Below are positions 21,652 through 35,068 of a stretch of DNA of 64,000 nucleotides, piece after piece. A program made the translations under genes and the position numbers. Each line of letters begins with the position of its first letter. Positions within the stretch are counted from its first letter, which is position 1. The notes under the pieces are model-generated. The model saw only the letters and a list, made by a program, of their open reading frames with translations. It was not told where the DNA came from and did not search any database. This stretch comes from Myrica gale. Taxonomy: Eukaryota > Streptophyta > Magnoliopsida > Fagales > Myricaceae. The stretch is taken from the NCBI GenBank assembly GCA_963930655.1, contig OZ005603.1, forward strand, positions 16,329,001 to 16,393,000, in the 5' to 3' direction.

Positions 21652-24600
21652 TTACTTCTTGTCTGTCGTGACCCCAACAACAACATTGCTCACCTGTCAT
21701 TCAGCATCTTATCAGCGGTTTACTTATTTTGCTCACAAAAGTCAAGGGGAGAAAAGACTGGTTTTTTTTTTGGTTGGGAGATGTTGGGAATTGCAGAAGG
21801 AAGGAGGGAGGGGGGGGGGGGGGGGAGGTAGAGCGGGAGAGAGCAAGCTTATAACAAAAACAGGGCATAGTGCTTACCAATTTGCCACTTTCATCGACCG
21901 TCATAGGATTCTCAACAACAACAGTTTGGCTCTGAGAAGAAGGTATTGCCTGCAGGAAATGCAAGAAAGTGTAACAAAGATTTACTAAGCACCATTTATG
22001 TTATTACCATCAATGTTGTCTCATGTGAGGGGGGGGGGGGGGGAATTGGCTACCTCAAAAGCTTAATAATGGTTAGCCTGGTCAAACAAAAAAAGAGAGA
22101 GGGATACAGAGATAGAGCTTACTGTTGAAGTGGTTGCACCAGAGTTGGCTGTCCCGTTAGGTCTGTGCACAGGAATTGGAACCCTCGTGTTTCCCATCTG
22201 CAAGATATATAGCATTAGAGATAAAATGAGAAAACTAGCATTCACCATGAACTGAGAAAGGAACACGCAACATCTGAGACGCAATAGTAATAAAAAAAAA
22301 AAGTAAACTTACACTTCACCACTATAATAACTACTCTATTATATTGTGCCCTCTCAACTACCATCTTTGGCAATCCACCCTTTTAAATTAGCACGTTTTG
22401 CAGTTTGCCCTCTAAGCTAAGATCTAATTGTTAAAAAGAAAAAGAAAAAAAAAAGGACACGTGACATTCTAAATGGCTAGATTTATACCAAAAAGGCACA
22501 TTATAAAGGAAAAAAAGTGGTTTAAGGTAGTCAGTTGTCAAGTTTCAGTTTGGGGAAAATTCCAACTGTAATGGTAGTTTGAGAGATTTAAGTATAATCT
22601 TTCACAGTAGAGGTTAAAATGGTGCAAATAATTGTTCCCTCATACTATGCAGAACACAATGTATCATCCCAGCATGGCAGATACTGAATCAGCAAAATGC
22701 AGTCTTAGCATTTGAGTCAACTCATAATAACAAATCACAGCTTGTGTCCATCAATGTGTCTAAACTTGTAGAAAACATTAAGAATATAGGTAATCAAACT
22801 TATCCCCGTTGAACTACTCCGTATTTCCCAGTGTCACCCCTAGACTATCAATTCCGTCGCTTGGCCCCGCAAATTTTTACACCCCATCTACAATGCACCC
22901 CTTAGGGCCTGAAATGTTGAAATTAGGGGTGGGCATTTCTACCGCCGGTACCGGAATTCCGGTACCGGCACCGGTTGCCGTGTACCGTCCGGAACCGGAC
23001 CCGTAACCGGTAGGAAGTTTTTAGAAATACCGGAATTGGTAGTAATTCCACCAGTACAGGGCAGAATGCCGGTACAGATTTTTTTTTTTTTTTTTTAACA
23101 CCAAAACGCACAGCTTTGGGTTAGGCCAAAATTGGGCGTTTTGGACCACCAAAATGTGCATTTTGGTCTAGACCAAAGCTGTGCGTTTTGGACTAGACCA
23201 AAACGCGTTTTGGTCTAGGGTTTTCAAAACCCACGAGCACCGCCCCCCCCCCCCATTTTTCGAAAGTCTGATTTCGAGCCTCCCTCCCCCTCTGTCTCTC
23301 TCCGTATCTTGTTTCTCCTCCCCTCCGACCTCCTCTCATGGCTGACTCTCTCTCTCTCTCAAGCTCTCTCTCTCTCTCTGACTCATCCACTCTCTTGTCT
23401 CTCTCGGCCTTGGGTCTTGGTGGAAGGTGGTCGCCATTTGCTTCGAAGGCTGCCAGTGCCTGTCTCTCAGTCTCAGCTGAGTCGCCGACAGCCACTCATC
23501 TCTCTCTCTCTCTAATCTCACAAATCCGAACAACATTCACACTGATTCACAATCACAGTTACACAGTCTACAAATTCACGAAATTTTGTTGTTTGCTTGT
23601 TATTTTTTTAATTTCATTTTCGTTAGTATCATTATAATTTATCAATTATTCAGTTCTTCATTTGATTTATCTCATATATGTTAATAATAGAAAAAAAATT
23701 TGTGCAGGTGCCAGGTTTAGGTTATTACAAATTTACAAGGTTGTGAACTTGTGATTGTGAATTTGTGCTCACTGTCGTGTGGTTAGTGCACTACCATTGA
23801 GGTGAATTTAATTTTTTGTTTATTGAGTAACTGAGTTAATTTTTTATAGTAGATTAGTAGTTCATTAGTTAATTTAGAATTTTAGAATGTAGATTAGGTT
23901 ATGAAACTCTGGAGGATGGGCTTCAATGATTGGAGGATTTGGTTGTTAATTGTTTGTAATATGTTTGTGAATTTGTGCAATTGTGGAAATTGCAATTGTA
24001 TAATTTGTGTTTGGTTTTATTGTATTTAGTATCGTTTGAAATTTGAACAACATGTAATTGTGCATGTTTGTTGAATCAACATCCATGATCCAACTATATA
24101 ATTATATATCACGTAGTAATAGATTATTATTTTGGATCCAACATCCAAATCCATCTTCAATTTGTAATAATAACATAAGCTCAAATAATATGCAAGATAA
24201 AAATATGCAATTATAACCCAAGCCGAAATTAAAAGCCAAAAAATTTATGATTTTGGGCCAAAATTCAGCCCAGTTAGACTGCCGGAATTCCGGCAACCGG
24301 TACCGGGAATCCGGTTTCCGGTGCCGGACCAGAACCGGATGCCAAAAATGGCATCCGGCAACTACGGGTACCAGAGCCGGAACTGAAATGCCCACTTAAT
24401 AAATTATTCTTTTATCTTTTTTCGAGTAAAAGCATTTTGTACATTTTAGACTCTAGAGAGGAACACAGCCAAAGAGTGATAGTGTGGGAGAATACACCAT
24501 GAAATTGGTAGTTTGAAGCCAACATTACAGAAGGGGTGGCAGTTTAAGAGGAAAACTATATCTATTTGAAACAAAGTATAACAAGGTAAGTAGTGGGGAT

Positions 24601-27600
24601 AGGAAGCTCACTATGATATAGCAATTCAGAACCTCCATAGAACCAAACTGACACATATTTTATAAATTTTGACAGCATATAAGAAGTAAATCCTGGTAGC
24701 TGAAGTAAGAAGTAAAATCAAATATTGGATAACGATTTCTTTCATATAAATAAGATTCTTTAGTTTATACTTACACCAACATTAGTAACATAATGACAGA
24801 CTGCACATTTAACAGATGGAGCTCCATACGGGTACATGAGTGTCGTTCGGCAGTTTGCGCAATTGACATGGGCAACCTGGCCTGGTACTTTTTTCAGGAA
24901 GTAGTAGTCACAAAAGGCAAAACAGGAAAAATAAGTAAATGAGCTGAAAACAACGTTATAAAGAAATACAAGAGGAAACATAACCATTAATGCATGCAGT
25001 ATGATGAAGCTAATGATACAAGAAGAATGTGAAAAAAAACTAATGAAACAGAGAAAATTTACAAATGCACTGTGAAGCAAATGGAAAAGTGCCCCACACT
25101 TTTTTTTGGAGGAAGATAACAGGGAATAGTTCTAAAAACTGTCTGAAGAGTTCACTGTTGGAGAGAAGAAATGGCAGTGAGGATGCCTTCCACAGAAAAA
25201 AAAGAAGAAGACAGTAATTGATCACCACTGTTAAGTGGCACATACCAGTAATCCCTAACCCTCACAGGAAAACCTATGGATTTGACTAACAAAACCTAGA
25301 AAGACACTTAAGACTCTATTCCAAGACTTGCCCCAAGAGACGAGCAACAGGGCATAACTACAGCAAATTTTGGAAGTACAACGTCCTCTAAGAACATCAC
25401 AGAAAAACCCTACATATAATACAACTTCCAGCAAAGAAACTTACATGGAGACTAGTGGCAGCCTTTTTATAACGTTATAGAAGGTGTTAAAAAGCTATTT
25501 TCGAGGCCCACCTTTAATTCCACACGTTAGATGATGCAAAACCTACTTGGGAGAGATTTAGTTTAAATCCAATTGACTCTTAATTATAAATTACATTAAG
25601 CTAGCTTGCTGGTAGTTACATTATGTATGTTTTTCCTTCATGAGAAGTTGCATTAGCGAATAGTTACTTCAAGCAGGCCAGCATGTGGATAGAAGTATAT
25701 ATGCAGATATTTGAAAACTTAAGACTTGAATTCAAGTTATGAAAGACCTTACACCAAGCACTAGCTTAAGTCATAGTTGGTCATGTTGTGAAAAACCCTC
25801 AACAAGCACTAGGCCTGAGTCAGCTTTTGTCTCATATCCAAGTGAAAAGAATCAAGTGCAAAAACCATGAAGCTAAAATCAGACCACCATCAATGCCCCC
25901 AAAAGGCAGCCTCTTCCTACATATTTATCTTCTATTCTAAGATTCATGCAAAGTTATCAGATATGAAAGATGGTAGAATGAATTTATTGCTGAAGTTGAT
26001 TACTACACTGAAGCAGATGATTGCATGCACACAATGATCAGAAAAAACATTCTCATTTGTTCCTAACTACTGATAGAAGTACCCATAGTCATTGCACGGG
26101 GCATAACTAGTGCTCATCGAGAAACAGCAGGAAAATAAGATGGGTAATCCTTATACTGCAGAGCACACGATTCAAGCATTAAAACGGTACCTGTCGCAAG
26201 GTTCACTGTATGGCAACAGGAGCATCTCACACTTGTTGCCCCACGTGTATACATTAGTAATGTCCTGCAACCTCCGCATATAAGTTGAGACATTTCTGTC
26301 CCTGCAAGAATAATATACAAACTCAGTAGTTGAATCCCAAAAACTCTACCACCATATATGTATATCATGTACATGTCCGATACAGCCAACTATTTTTCTG
26401 GTCCTGCACTATTTTGCATATTGTAGTATCTCCTCTCACATAAATGCCAATTTGCTAATGCTGCGCACATGCCCACACACTACTCACTAATGTCCTCCAC
26501 AAAACTACCATATCAGCTGCCTTTGCTTGTCATAGCATATTTTAGGACACAACAATCATTGATATAATAAGTTAAGAAACTTGATCAGGCTCTTGCTATT
26601 CACGAATACGTGCTCGCTCATTGGTGAATGCAAACTGCCGGCAAGAGAGCAACGATTCTTTTCTGCAGGTCAAACTCCACAAAAGTAATGCCGTATATGC
26701 AACTATGACAAGAAATTATAATCTGGATGACAGCACCTGTTAGGTCATCTCTAGGTAGTCACTGATGCCAAGCAGTGGCTTGCTAAAGGTGATTTCACAA
26801 CTATGACTAACAAGTTTATGTCAAAACATTATTGTGGAATTTAATCTTCATGTATCAAAACTAATTGAATTAGATACTGATATCAACAACTAAGAAAGAA
26901 GAGTCATTAGCGTTATTTGGATGACTCGACTGTCTTTCCTTGTCCCCTGTGAAATAAAAATTCCGTGCTACAAATTAAGAGAAACAAAAGGCAGGGCCGG
27001 ACATTAGTGGCTCAGATCTCTGAGAAATCTCAATAATACAGATGCTACAATACCCAGGAGGAGTGACGACAGGAGCAAAAGTGGATTGGTCTCATCACAG
27101 ATTAGATACGAATATTAAATTTGTGATAATATAGGATGAATGTATTTTCAAGCATATCATAGCAATTTTTTCCAGGTATTCGAGGCTTCTATCATTGTCT
27201 TGGAAGGTTAGTAAGGAGTGAGGCATGCTTCTATCATTGTCTGTTGGTGGATGATCAAGTACCTGAGCATTCTTTTGCTCCTTTATTCCTATTTCGTAAA
27301 AGTGAACTGGGAATTATTTACTTTCATATTTGCCACTGATCTTCTTTACTGGTGAGATTAGGAACCTCATGGAACTAGATCTCACACAAGAAGATTTCTT
27401 GACAATTGCAACTTATCTTCGATTAAGCAAATGAGCATAAGAAAAATCTGTCTGTCCATTTTATAAAGATCCATTTCATGCAATGTTAGGGCATTTTTAA
27501 GAGAGATCTCCTCACCACTTATTTGTGCTGTGAAACTGATCGCTCGTAGAATCTTATAATCCCTTATTCGCAATTAAATTTCTTGGCTGGAGAGTATGCA

Positions 27601-28033
27601 AGTATCAATAAAAAGTTTGAAAGTTCAAAACCGAATGATCTTTTTTAATGTTTCATACTTTGTACTATAGGTAGCACCATATTTGGCAAGAATCATGTGC
27701 TTTAAAAGGAAGATAAAGTTAATATAGGCCATTGGAGAAGAACATCCATTTCGAGAAACCAGAAATGTACTTAGGATTTCCCAAAAGAGAAAGGAAGACA
27801 TTCAAATTGGATGAGGGAGTACTCAAGCTTTCACATTGTTAATACGAAGTCAGAAAATAATTCATGTTAAGGAAAATGCTTCAAATTTGTAAAAGTGATA
27901 AATAAATGCCAAAGAAAATACCAGGAGGAGGGACTGAAGTTATTGTGTTGCATAATGCACAACAAACATTAGTGGCTCCTCCAGGATAAAGAAGAATGCT
28001 CCTACATCCACTACACACAAGCTGGCTCTGCAT
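21652..28033 (-). CDS. LSD1: LSD1-type zinc-finger protein (negative regulator of plant cell death)
   Basis: Six coding exons on the minus strand are 28033-27922, 26301-26191, 24881-24775, 22197-22123, 21949-21878 and 21693-21652. They join into a 172-aa frame. It carries three zf-LSD1 modules of the form CxxCRxxLxYxxGAxxVxCxxC: C7-C28 ([14 protein letters not shown]), C46-C67 ([14 protein letters not shown]) and C82-C103 ([14 protein letters not shown]). A Pro/Thr/Ser-rich linker follows ([15 protein letters not shown]), then the conserved tail [16 protein letters not shown] and [13 protein letters not shown]. The start [10 protein letters not shown] matches the N-terminus of Arabidopsis LSD1 and follows an acceptor 2 bases upstream. 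In Arabidopsis LSD1 restrains runaway hypersensitive cell death and interacts with bZIP10 and metacaspases. LOL-type paralogues share the fingers, but the C-terminal tail favours LSD1 itself. Intron 3 (22198-24774) holds a transposable element; the frame is otherwise intact. Confidence 0.93.
22925..24394. mobile_element. hAT-like element inside LSD1 intron 3
   Basis: The left end reads AGGGGTGGGCATTTC and the right end is the inverse (...GAAATGCCCACTT). Both ends carry dense GGTACCGG/CCGGAATTCCGG motifs for about 130 bp. The interior holds paired copies of ACGCACAGCTTTGG-like sequence, a CT-rich leader (23280-23520) with long (TC)n runs, and an AT-rich tail. No transposase is visible. Target duplication is not clear. 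The same terminus and CT-rich leader recur at 63278 onwards, so this is a dispersed family. The host gene probably splices over it. Confidence 0.65.
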
Positions 28034-28413
28034 AGCTGCAATGTCAAATAAATCCACATAAAGAAACTATGTTGCGGTTTTATGATGATCATGACTCAAA
28101 TTCATAGTCTTTCATAAGCAAGTGTTGAAAATGACTTTGCACCAAGAACGACGAGAAGAAAACAACAAAACATATCCTTAAAGAAAGCATAACTACTAAA
28201 ACCAATTAAATTTTGTCGATGTACCTCTGCAGCTCAACTTATATTACAGAAGGATGAGACAGGATCCATCTTTCTGAAAAGACGCCCAAGTATTACACAG
28301 CACACACAAAACGTATATATCAGAGTTCGGGAAAAAAGAAAGGTTGTTAAATCTTTAGTAAGCAGATAGTGCACAAGGAAGGCCCCACCCAAAAAGGGGG
28401 CCAATCCCCGTGA

Positions 28414-28460
28414 GGGGTTGTTTGTGTGTGTGTGTGTTGGGGGGGGGGGGGGGGGGGGCT
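28414..28460. repeat. (GT)n and poly-G tract
   Basis: A short GT repeat is followed by a run of about 20 G. It lies upstream of the LSD1 coding exons, probably in the 5' UTR intron. Similar long G runs occur at about 21810-21826 and 22030-22042. Their exact lengths may reflect sequencing error. Confidence 0.8.
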
Positions 28461-28647
28461 ACAGTGTTTCTCTGATTAAAAGCATTCACATAGACCAAAA
28501 CGTACAGAATAAAGGAAAAGATGAAATCAAACCATAAATCCATCAATAACCAAGAGATAAGCAATCTGAAAAGCACAATTTGCAGTCTGTGAGTGGAATC
28601 TCAAAACCTTCATACCCACTGGAAATCAACAATATTCAACACAACTG

Positions 28648-28783
28648 AACCACCCTCCCAAAAGCACTTCTTACCTTCCTCTCTACCCTGCCTTTCTGGC
28701 TCCATGAATGCTTGGAACCACCCTCCTAAAATCCCTTCCTTACCATCCCCTCTAGTATGCCTTTCTAGCTCCATAAATGCTTA
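28648..28783. repeat. 68-bp tandem duplication
   Basis: Two copies (28648-28715 and 28716-28783), each beginning AACCACCCTCC and ending CCAT(G/A)AATGCTT. It is non-coding and lies in the presumed long 5' intron of LSD1. Confidence 0.7.
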
Positions 28784-31623
28784 ATACAATTAAACATAAC
28801 ATAGACCACACCAAGCAAGGCAAAAACACATACTGTACTTCCTGAGCTTACTCTTGTAAGCAAGATTTAGGTCCAAAGACAAGGATATAACGTAAACCCT
28901 ACGCTAATAATTGACGCAAGGGCTTCGAGGAATAGAACCAATGTAGGGCCCAAGTATGCGTAATCGATTGCACCTTTCTATAAAGATGTATCCCGCTAGA
29001 ATGGACACAACATTGATGGGATCCACTACACCTCGCTAAGTCAACACACTTAAAATGCCAGACAAAAAAGTGTCCTAACCTGATGCGGCAAAGAGGTCAA
29101 TTCTATTGATATATTTTAATGCTGTTAAAGGAAATTCCACCAAGGACACAGGAATCATCAGCATGCAATCTAGTGAAGGTTGAATGACAAATGACAACCA
29201 ACCAAATATTGGAAATGCTACAAGGTCATTGTTATAAATTGTAAAGTATAGAAGGCTTCAAACCCACAACCATTTCTCCCATGGAGTTTTTAATGAGCGA
29301 ACAGGTTCATTCGGCTAGAGCTAATTGGCCAGAACAAGGTGATGTTCACATTAGGAGATGTAAACTAAACTCAAAGACAGTTAGGTTGTTATCTGGAATC
29401 TCCCAATACCATATGGAGTAATAAAGAAGAAAAAAAAATAAGAAATGCATATTATCAGATTGGATTCTTACTAGGTAGAATCAAGACTTACCTTTTGGAG
29501 TCAATGCACAATTACTGTTAGCAACATTACAAATGGTATCAGAGCAAACCTAGCAATGAGCATGTGGGATTGACAGGCCCTTTCAGATTTAAAGCACAGA
29601 TCTAGTTAGTTTCCTAGGGGGTCAAATTCTCAATGGGCACAAATTGAGTGTTAGGCTAACGAGTTTCGTCTAAATTTTTTGCCATTCAAACACAAAATAC
29701 ACTGTGAACCTCCCAAAAAATTTTAAACCCATCATTTGTCTTGACTTCAATTAGAGGAAATATATATATAACAAAAACAAAACTACTAGCACTATATGCA
29801 AGAAACTCAAATCTCAAAAATATTTCTTCACAAACATATTTTTAGTGGATCCCATCACTTCCAAAATTATATTCAACATTAACTATTTCCAAACATCATC
29901 TCTACAGGTTCCACTACTTTTGCAAACACCCAAAAAATAATGTAGAACATATTTTACTCAAGTATCTCCATTCCTACTAATTACTCCTCACAACTCTCCT
30001 TTCATTTTGTCTTTTGATCTATTTCTTCTATCTTCCACTCTATCTGATCTACATTAGTTCCAGCAGTTCTTTTGGAGTATGGAGCTGTCTTTTTACGTCC
30101 TACTCCTAAGTTTAGACTGTACCATTCTATGAGCAATTTCTGAAGTACCTTATGGAGATTGATTGGAAGTTGGAAAAGAGTTATGTTTCAGAAGCTCACG
30201 ATGGCCAAACTGAAGCTTCAACAGCAGTGTTCAAAATGTATGACAATATGATGCAGGGAAAAATACTTGAACAATGGCATTTAGTGTTAACACACGCTGT
30301 ATTTACACTCAACAGCTCTCAAAATTGAACTACTAGATGCAGTCCATCAGAGGTGGTTTGTTTGGACCTGCTTCCACTCCAAAACCAAGTCAAGGGAACA
30401 AGAGTGCAAAGGAGATGGCTGACAAAATCAAGCCCATCCATGAGGAAGCTGGACCACAGATTGAAGATAGCAATTTGAAGTAGAAACAGTAGCTGATCAA
30501 CACCATAGGAAGGCTTTCTTTGATGTGAGAGGCAAGGGTTTGGGAGTGTCTAAGGAAGGAAAGGATAGCAATGATAAGGCTTACCAGCTGAAACTTCAAA
30601 GTAATCTCGAGACCACGTATGCATTCAATGTTAATCGCTGCATTCCACACAACTTTGGGATCTATTTATGACACAGCTTGAGGTCGATCCTTGCAACCAG
30701 GGGAGACGGATCCACCCAGCTAGTTATGGTTCAAAGTTTCAGATTTTAGAAAGGCGTTTCAAATATTTTTGGAAGTTCTGGGCAGATAATTAATTTGTCT
30801 TGTTTAGAGCAGTTAAGCTCTTAAGTCTTCTGTTTGTAAGTTGTGCTGAATTTATGTCTGGTAATAATTCTTATCTGACTTTTGATTGCATGTTCTTGTA
30901 ACTGCGTAATATTTATAATGATGAGTAATGAAACTTTCGACTCAGTTTGCTGTAAAGCATCTTTTTTCTGACTAGATTATTTTCCCTTGAGAATTATTAT
31001 CTACAGCTCTAATTAGTGTAGTTAAAGCCTAGAACCAGGCAACCGATGCTCTAGTAGTTTCCTTTTCCTCCAACTAGAGGCCACTTTCTGTCTTTATTGA
31101 ATGAAAGTGGACACCGAGATTTATTTCCACCTATATTGTTGATATTTGTATTCATATTGCTGGAATTTTACATTATGCTAACAATTCAGAATATAAATAT
31201 ACCATTGACAGCACATCGATGAAAGAAAAACTCAACTTCATTTCTAGAACACATAAGATAACCACACTTTTCAACAATTAACTTGTTAACACCAATGAGT
31301 TCTATGGTCAATGCCGGACTCAAAGACATGCTAGGACTTTAACTTGGAACAAGGCCACGTGCATGAATTGCCCAATGTAACATGTAGAGGAACGGAACCT
31401 TGGTTTTCAAGATCCACTCCAAAAAAAGTAAAGCAAAGAACACAACGAAAAAAAGAAAAAACGAAACGAAAACCTAAACAGAATACCAGTAACATCCACG
31501 GCGTAATTATAGATCAATCCCCTAATACCGATAACGCCATAGCCAGCCAAAATTGATATCCGAGTATTGAATAGAGAGCCACAACATTAAAGAATCAGAA
31601 AACAGATTGATTCCAGTTTTTAC

Positions 31624-31990
31624 CTGGTTTGCTTCAAAGAACGAACGCCCCGATCCTCTTTATCACTTTGAACCGACCAGAATTATTGTCTCCGCAACAG
31701 AAATTGAAATTTTCAGGTTTTTCTCGAGAAATTTATTGTAAAAAAAGATAAACGGAATCAATCAAAGCAGCCAAGCAACCGAAATTTCCAAAGCATATCA
31801 GAAACTCGACGAATCGATCTCAAATCATTTCCTTTTAAAAAATCTCATAACCTAGTTGAGATTGAGATACCTGAAAGAACAGTCAGGATTTGAAGACAGC
31901 GAGAGTTTACTTCGCTGAGATATCAATTTGGAAAGTCTGGGAAAGAGATCCTCAATATAGAACGGGTCAGGGACGAAGCCTTCTCTTTTA
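31624..31990 (-). promoter_or_regulatory. Candidate 5' UTR exons/promoter-proximal region of LSD1
   Basis: Minus-strand sequence here is moderately GC-rich compared with its surroundings. It has two plausible donors, TTTCAG-GTATCT (31870) and CCAG-GTAAAA (31623), consistent with one or two alternative leader exons. The transcription start is not determinable. Confidence 0.3.
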
Positions 31991-33027
31991 TATCTATGGA
32001 AGACTGGATGGGGAGAGGTTGAAGAATAGAAATGGAGGACGGAGGACGGAAGAAGATGCAGTTTATTTATTTAATATAATATAATATTGGCAGAATAATC
32101 CATTGTCTTCGTAGTTGGGATTGGGATTTTAGAAGCTCCCAACGAGAAGTACCAACAGAATTTCGAGAAAACATCTTTTTTATGTCACAACTACTATTTC
32201 GGGCCTGGGCCTTGACTTTTCTTTTGTCAATTACGAGAGGCTAATTATACTTAAAAAGCCACTGTTTTTTAATTTGATTCTTACATAATCTGTTGCTCTT
32301 TGGAGGAAACGAATCTATTGGCTGTTTGTGTTTTTGAAAATATTTTTTTTATAATTATTAAGAAAAAAATTTGAAATGTATTTTTAAAATATTTGTGATA
32401 ATGGTGACACTTACGAAGGAGATGTGAGAGATGTTAAGGAAGAAAAAGTTTTTAAAATTTATTATTTTGAGGGTAAGAGAATAAAAAATTATATATTTGG
32501 AAACAAAATTTTTGTAAGAACTTTTTATGAATCTTCGCAAAAAAAAAAAAGAATTAATTATTGTATTATTTTTTACAGACATTCATGCTAATGATTAGAT
32601 ATAAAATTATTAAAAACTAAAATGTTTTTAATGTTGAAAAACCATATTTATACTAAAATTTTAAAATAAAAATATACCTATAGATAAACATAGTCTATAA
32701 ATTGGCCACTTAGAAATATGGATATTGGAGACTTGGTTCCTTAGGGAGAGGTTCTTTCACGGGCCACCTCTTTTAACAACAATTCAACGGATCATTAGCT
32801 GGCAATAAATGCTTCCCAATGGAATTGCTTGCCCGCTGGATACCACAAGTGTCATCTGACCGAGCAGGTTAACAGATAGAATCTTGGGGATAGTTTTTTG
32901 TTTGGTGAGCGAGAGTTGATTGGGTCCTCTGGCTCAATCTTCTGCTATTTTTTTTCTTCTCTGTTTTTAGTTTTACTGTTGCCTATTTCCCTGCTTCGCT
33001 TAGTGTTGTAGTTTTGGTCTAAATTAT
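31991..33027. other. AT-rich intergenic DNA
   Basis: It contains the upstream flank of LSD1 and A/T-rich sequence with no recognisable gene or element ends. Confidence 0.4.
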
Positions 33028-33219
33028 GGGTCTGTTTGTTTAACCGCATAATAAAATCAGAAAAACATTTTACTTGCTTTCTGGTATTTGAGATGCAATT
33101 GAAAATGAGGTCAACTGAAAATATTTTAAAGTCAACTTGAAAACTTCTCTTCTTTTTCAGAAAATAAACTAACCCCCAATTTTTCGGAAACCAAACTTCA
33201 TTTTTTACTTCCTCTCCTC

Positions 33220-33278
33220 GCTTCCTCTCCCCGACATTTCCAGCTCTCACCCCACCCCACACCCCGACTTTTTCAGAC

Positions 33279-33310
<32 letters not shown>

Positions 33311-33415
33311 CCTCTCTTGCCCACTCAAGCTCATCGATCTCCAAATCAAGAAACACGAAAAGCCCTAGATTCGGAGTTGTAGTTGGGATCTCTACTGTCT
33401 ACGCGATTCACGGTA
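33220..33415 (+). promoter_or_regulatory. CT-rich leader-like block of the chimeric unit
   Basis: A long (TC)n tract at about 33282-33312 is followed by GCCCTAGATTCGG-type 5' UTR-like sequence and a consensus donor (CACG-GTAAGA). This is typical of plant first exons. It was probably captured together with one of the two downstream genes. Confidence 0.4.
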
Positions 33416-33700
33416 AGAACTTCAAATTTTTTTCTTCGTAGATTCGTTTCACTTTGCCGATGTGTGGACATTTTCTCGATCCCCTTGGTTGAGCTCTGTT
33501 AAATGTTTTACTGATTGCCCTGTGACAACATATAATCTAATCGATTATATAGTTAGACCCAGATCTGTTAATTATTATTCCTTAATATACATTTGCTCTG
33601 TGGATATAGGTAGACCCAGATCTGTGACAACACACCTTAAATGTTTTACCGATTGCCATGTATTCATCTGTGGAATGTTTTTTTTCGTTTCATATGACAG

Positions 33701-34223
33701 CCAGCTGAAGGGTCTCAATCTAATTGGAACTCTACCTGCTGAATTCGGAAATCTTACTAATCTCCGAGAACTGTAAGAGACACATACTTACTTTTCTCCA
33801 TTAAACAAGTCAATTAAGCGTTCTTGCATCGTCACTTTGCTGAAATTTTCCATCCAGATTCATGGTTATGAAGATTAACAATGAGAGCTCCATCGTTCCT
33901 TGGTTAATCCTTGTGTTTTGGGGACTGTCATATTTTACATAGGATTTGAATTTGTTTTCTTAGAGCTAGTCAAAACCCATAGCATTATTTGTTGTGAATA
34001 GATAATCAATATGGCAAATGGTACAATATGGCAAATGCAGAATGCTTTTATGTTTCTGAGGGTACAATCATCAAGTGATTTGTCTCTCCATCTCTTCTCA
34101 ACCAGATAGAGTCCTTGTATTATTTCAGTGACGTTTATTTCTTTCATTTAACAGTGATCTCACTCGCAACTATATCAATGGATCAATTCCTCCTAGTTTT
34201 TCTCAGCTCCCCCTCGTGATACT
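33701..34223 (+). pseudogene. LRR exons of an LRR-VIII-type receptor kinase
   Basis: Exon 33701-33772 (72 nt) encodes QLKGLNLIGTLPAEFGNLTN and LREL. Exon 34155-34223 encodes DLTRNYINGSIPPSFSQLPL. Both are flanked by good AG acceptors and GTAAG donors. The phrase LTRNY-NGSIP and the one-repeat-per-exon structure match the ectodomain of plant LRR receptor kinases such as those related to At1g07650 and At1g53430. Only two repeats exist; signal peptide, malectin domain and kinase are all missing. It is a captured or relict fragment. Confidence 0.75.
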
Positions 34224-34798
34224 GTAAGCTATTTATGATGGTCTTTACTATTTTAACAATCAAACATTATTGCTAATTTACTAAAAGAAAGAAAGAAGAA
34301 CGGAAAGAAAGAAAGTAAGCTAGAAAGAAAGAAAACTAACTGAGAAGTCGTAGAGGAAAGCAGCGGATAAGTTTGAGCATGTCTGGCTTCCTGTTCTCTA
34401 CGATAATGGATTGGCACTTGTAGCTTTTTTTGGGGCATTGTTTATCGTCTGCTAAGTGGGTGCGTGTGTTTGCAATGCATTACTAAAAGCAACTGGTGCT
34501 AGATTTCGGATAGGAGGTGCTAATTTATTGCTAATTTACTAGTAGTTGCATAATGAATCAAAACCTTACATTGTACCCCATTCATGTCGGGGAAGGTGGT
34601 GTCGTTGGAGCTAATGATTATTGATGCATAATTAAGGCATAAACTTGAAGCATTTTGTGGTATCTGAGCTTCTTCTTCATGATCATTTGAAGTTTATATT
34701 ACAACTAATGACTAAGCACAGACAAACACGCAGTTGCATATGGTTTTCTCTCACCTTCTAGCCTTTCAACCATCTTATTTCTGGTGTGATTATTCTAG

Positions 34799-35068
34799 GT
34801 AGAGGGGATATTGCTGCGAGCTGCAGATGAATTGTAGGCCCTTCAAGAAGAACGCAAGGTGCATATTGATTCTGAAATCCACGATATTTGATTGTGTATT
34901 CCCCTTCTGTTACTTACTGCTATCTGCTGGGTTGTTCAGAAAGTTGATCCTCAGATAGCCGAATCAATAGACCAATTTATATTGAAGCTGAAAGCTTGTG
35001 CAACTGAAGATTCATCCTTCACCTTTTATCCTGGATGATCCTGCTGGAAACAGCTTCATTGAGAACCT
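34799..35068 (+). pseudogene. ZPR1 zinc-finger protein exons, disabled
   Basis: Exon 34799-34858 encodes VEGILLRAADEL, stop, ALQEERK. Exon 34940-35068 encodes KVDPQIAESIDQFILKLKAC ATEDSSFTF, then one extra T shifts the frame before ILDDPAGNSFIENL. This sequence belongs to the ZPR1 domain of the eukaryotic eEF1A-binding zinc-finger protein ZPR1. Splice signals (GTGCAT or GTAAGG donors, CAG acceptor) are retained. With one nonsense codon, one frameshift and only two exons it cannot encode ZPR1. Confidence 0.8.

Larger units (their letters stand above)
28036..31623 (-). other. Presumed 5' UTR intron of LSD1
   Basis: No alternative gene is visible. An acceptor (ATTGCAG) precedes the LSD1 start codon by 2 bases, so an upstream non-coding exon is required. 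A candidate donor CCAG-GTAAAA occurs at 31623. A segment at about 30340-30480 keeps a short plus-strand frame (QSIRGGLFGPASTPKPSQGN) that looks protein-like but is not identifiable. It may be a decayed insertion. Confidence 0.35.

Noticed and set aside
30340-30480. Protein-like plus-strand stretch in the long LSD1 5' intron
   Set aside because: It is short and unassigned, with stops on both sides and no splice partner, so no gene call is justified.
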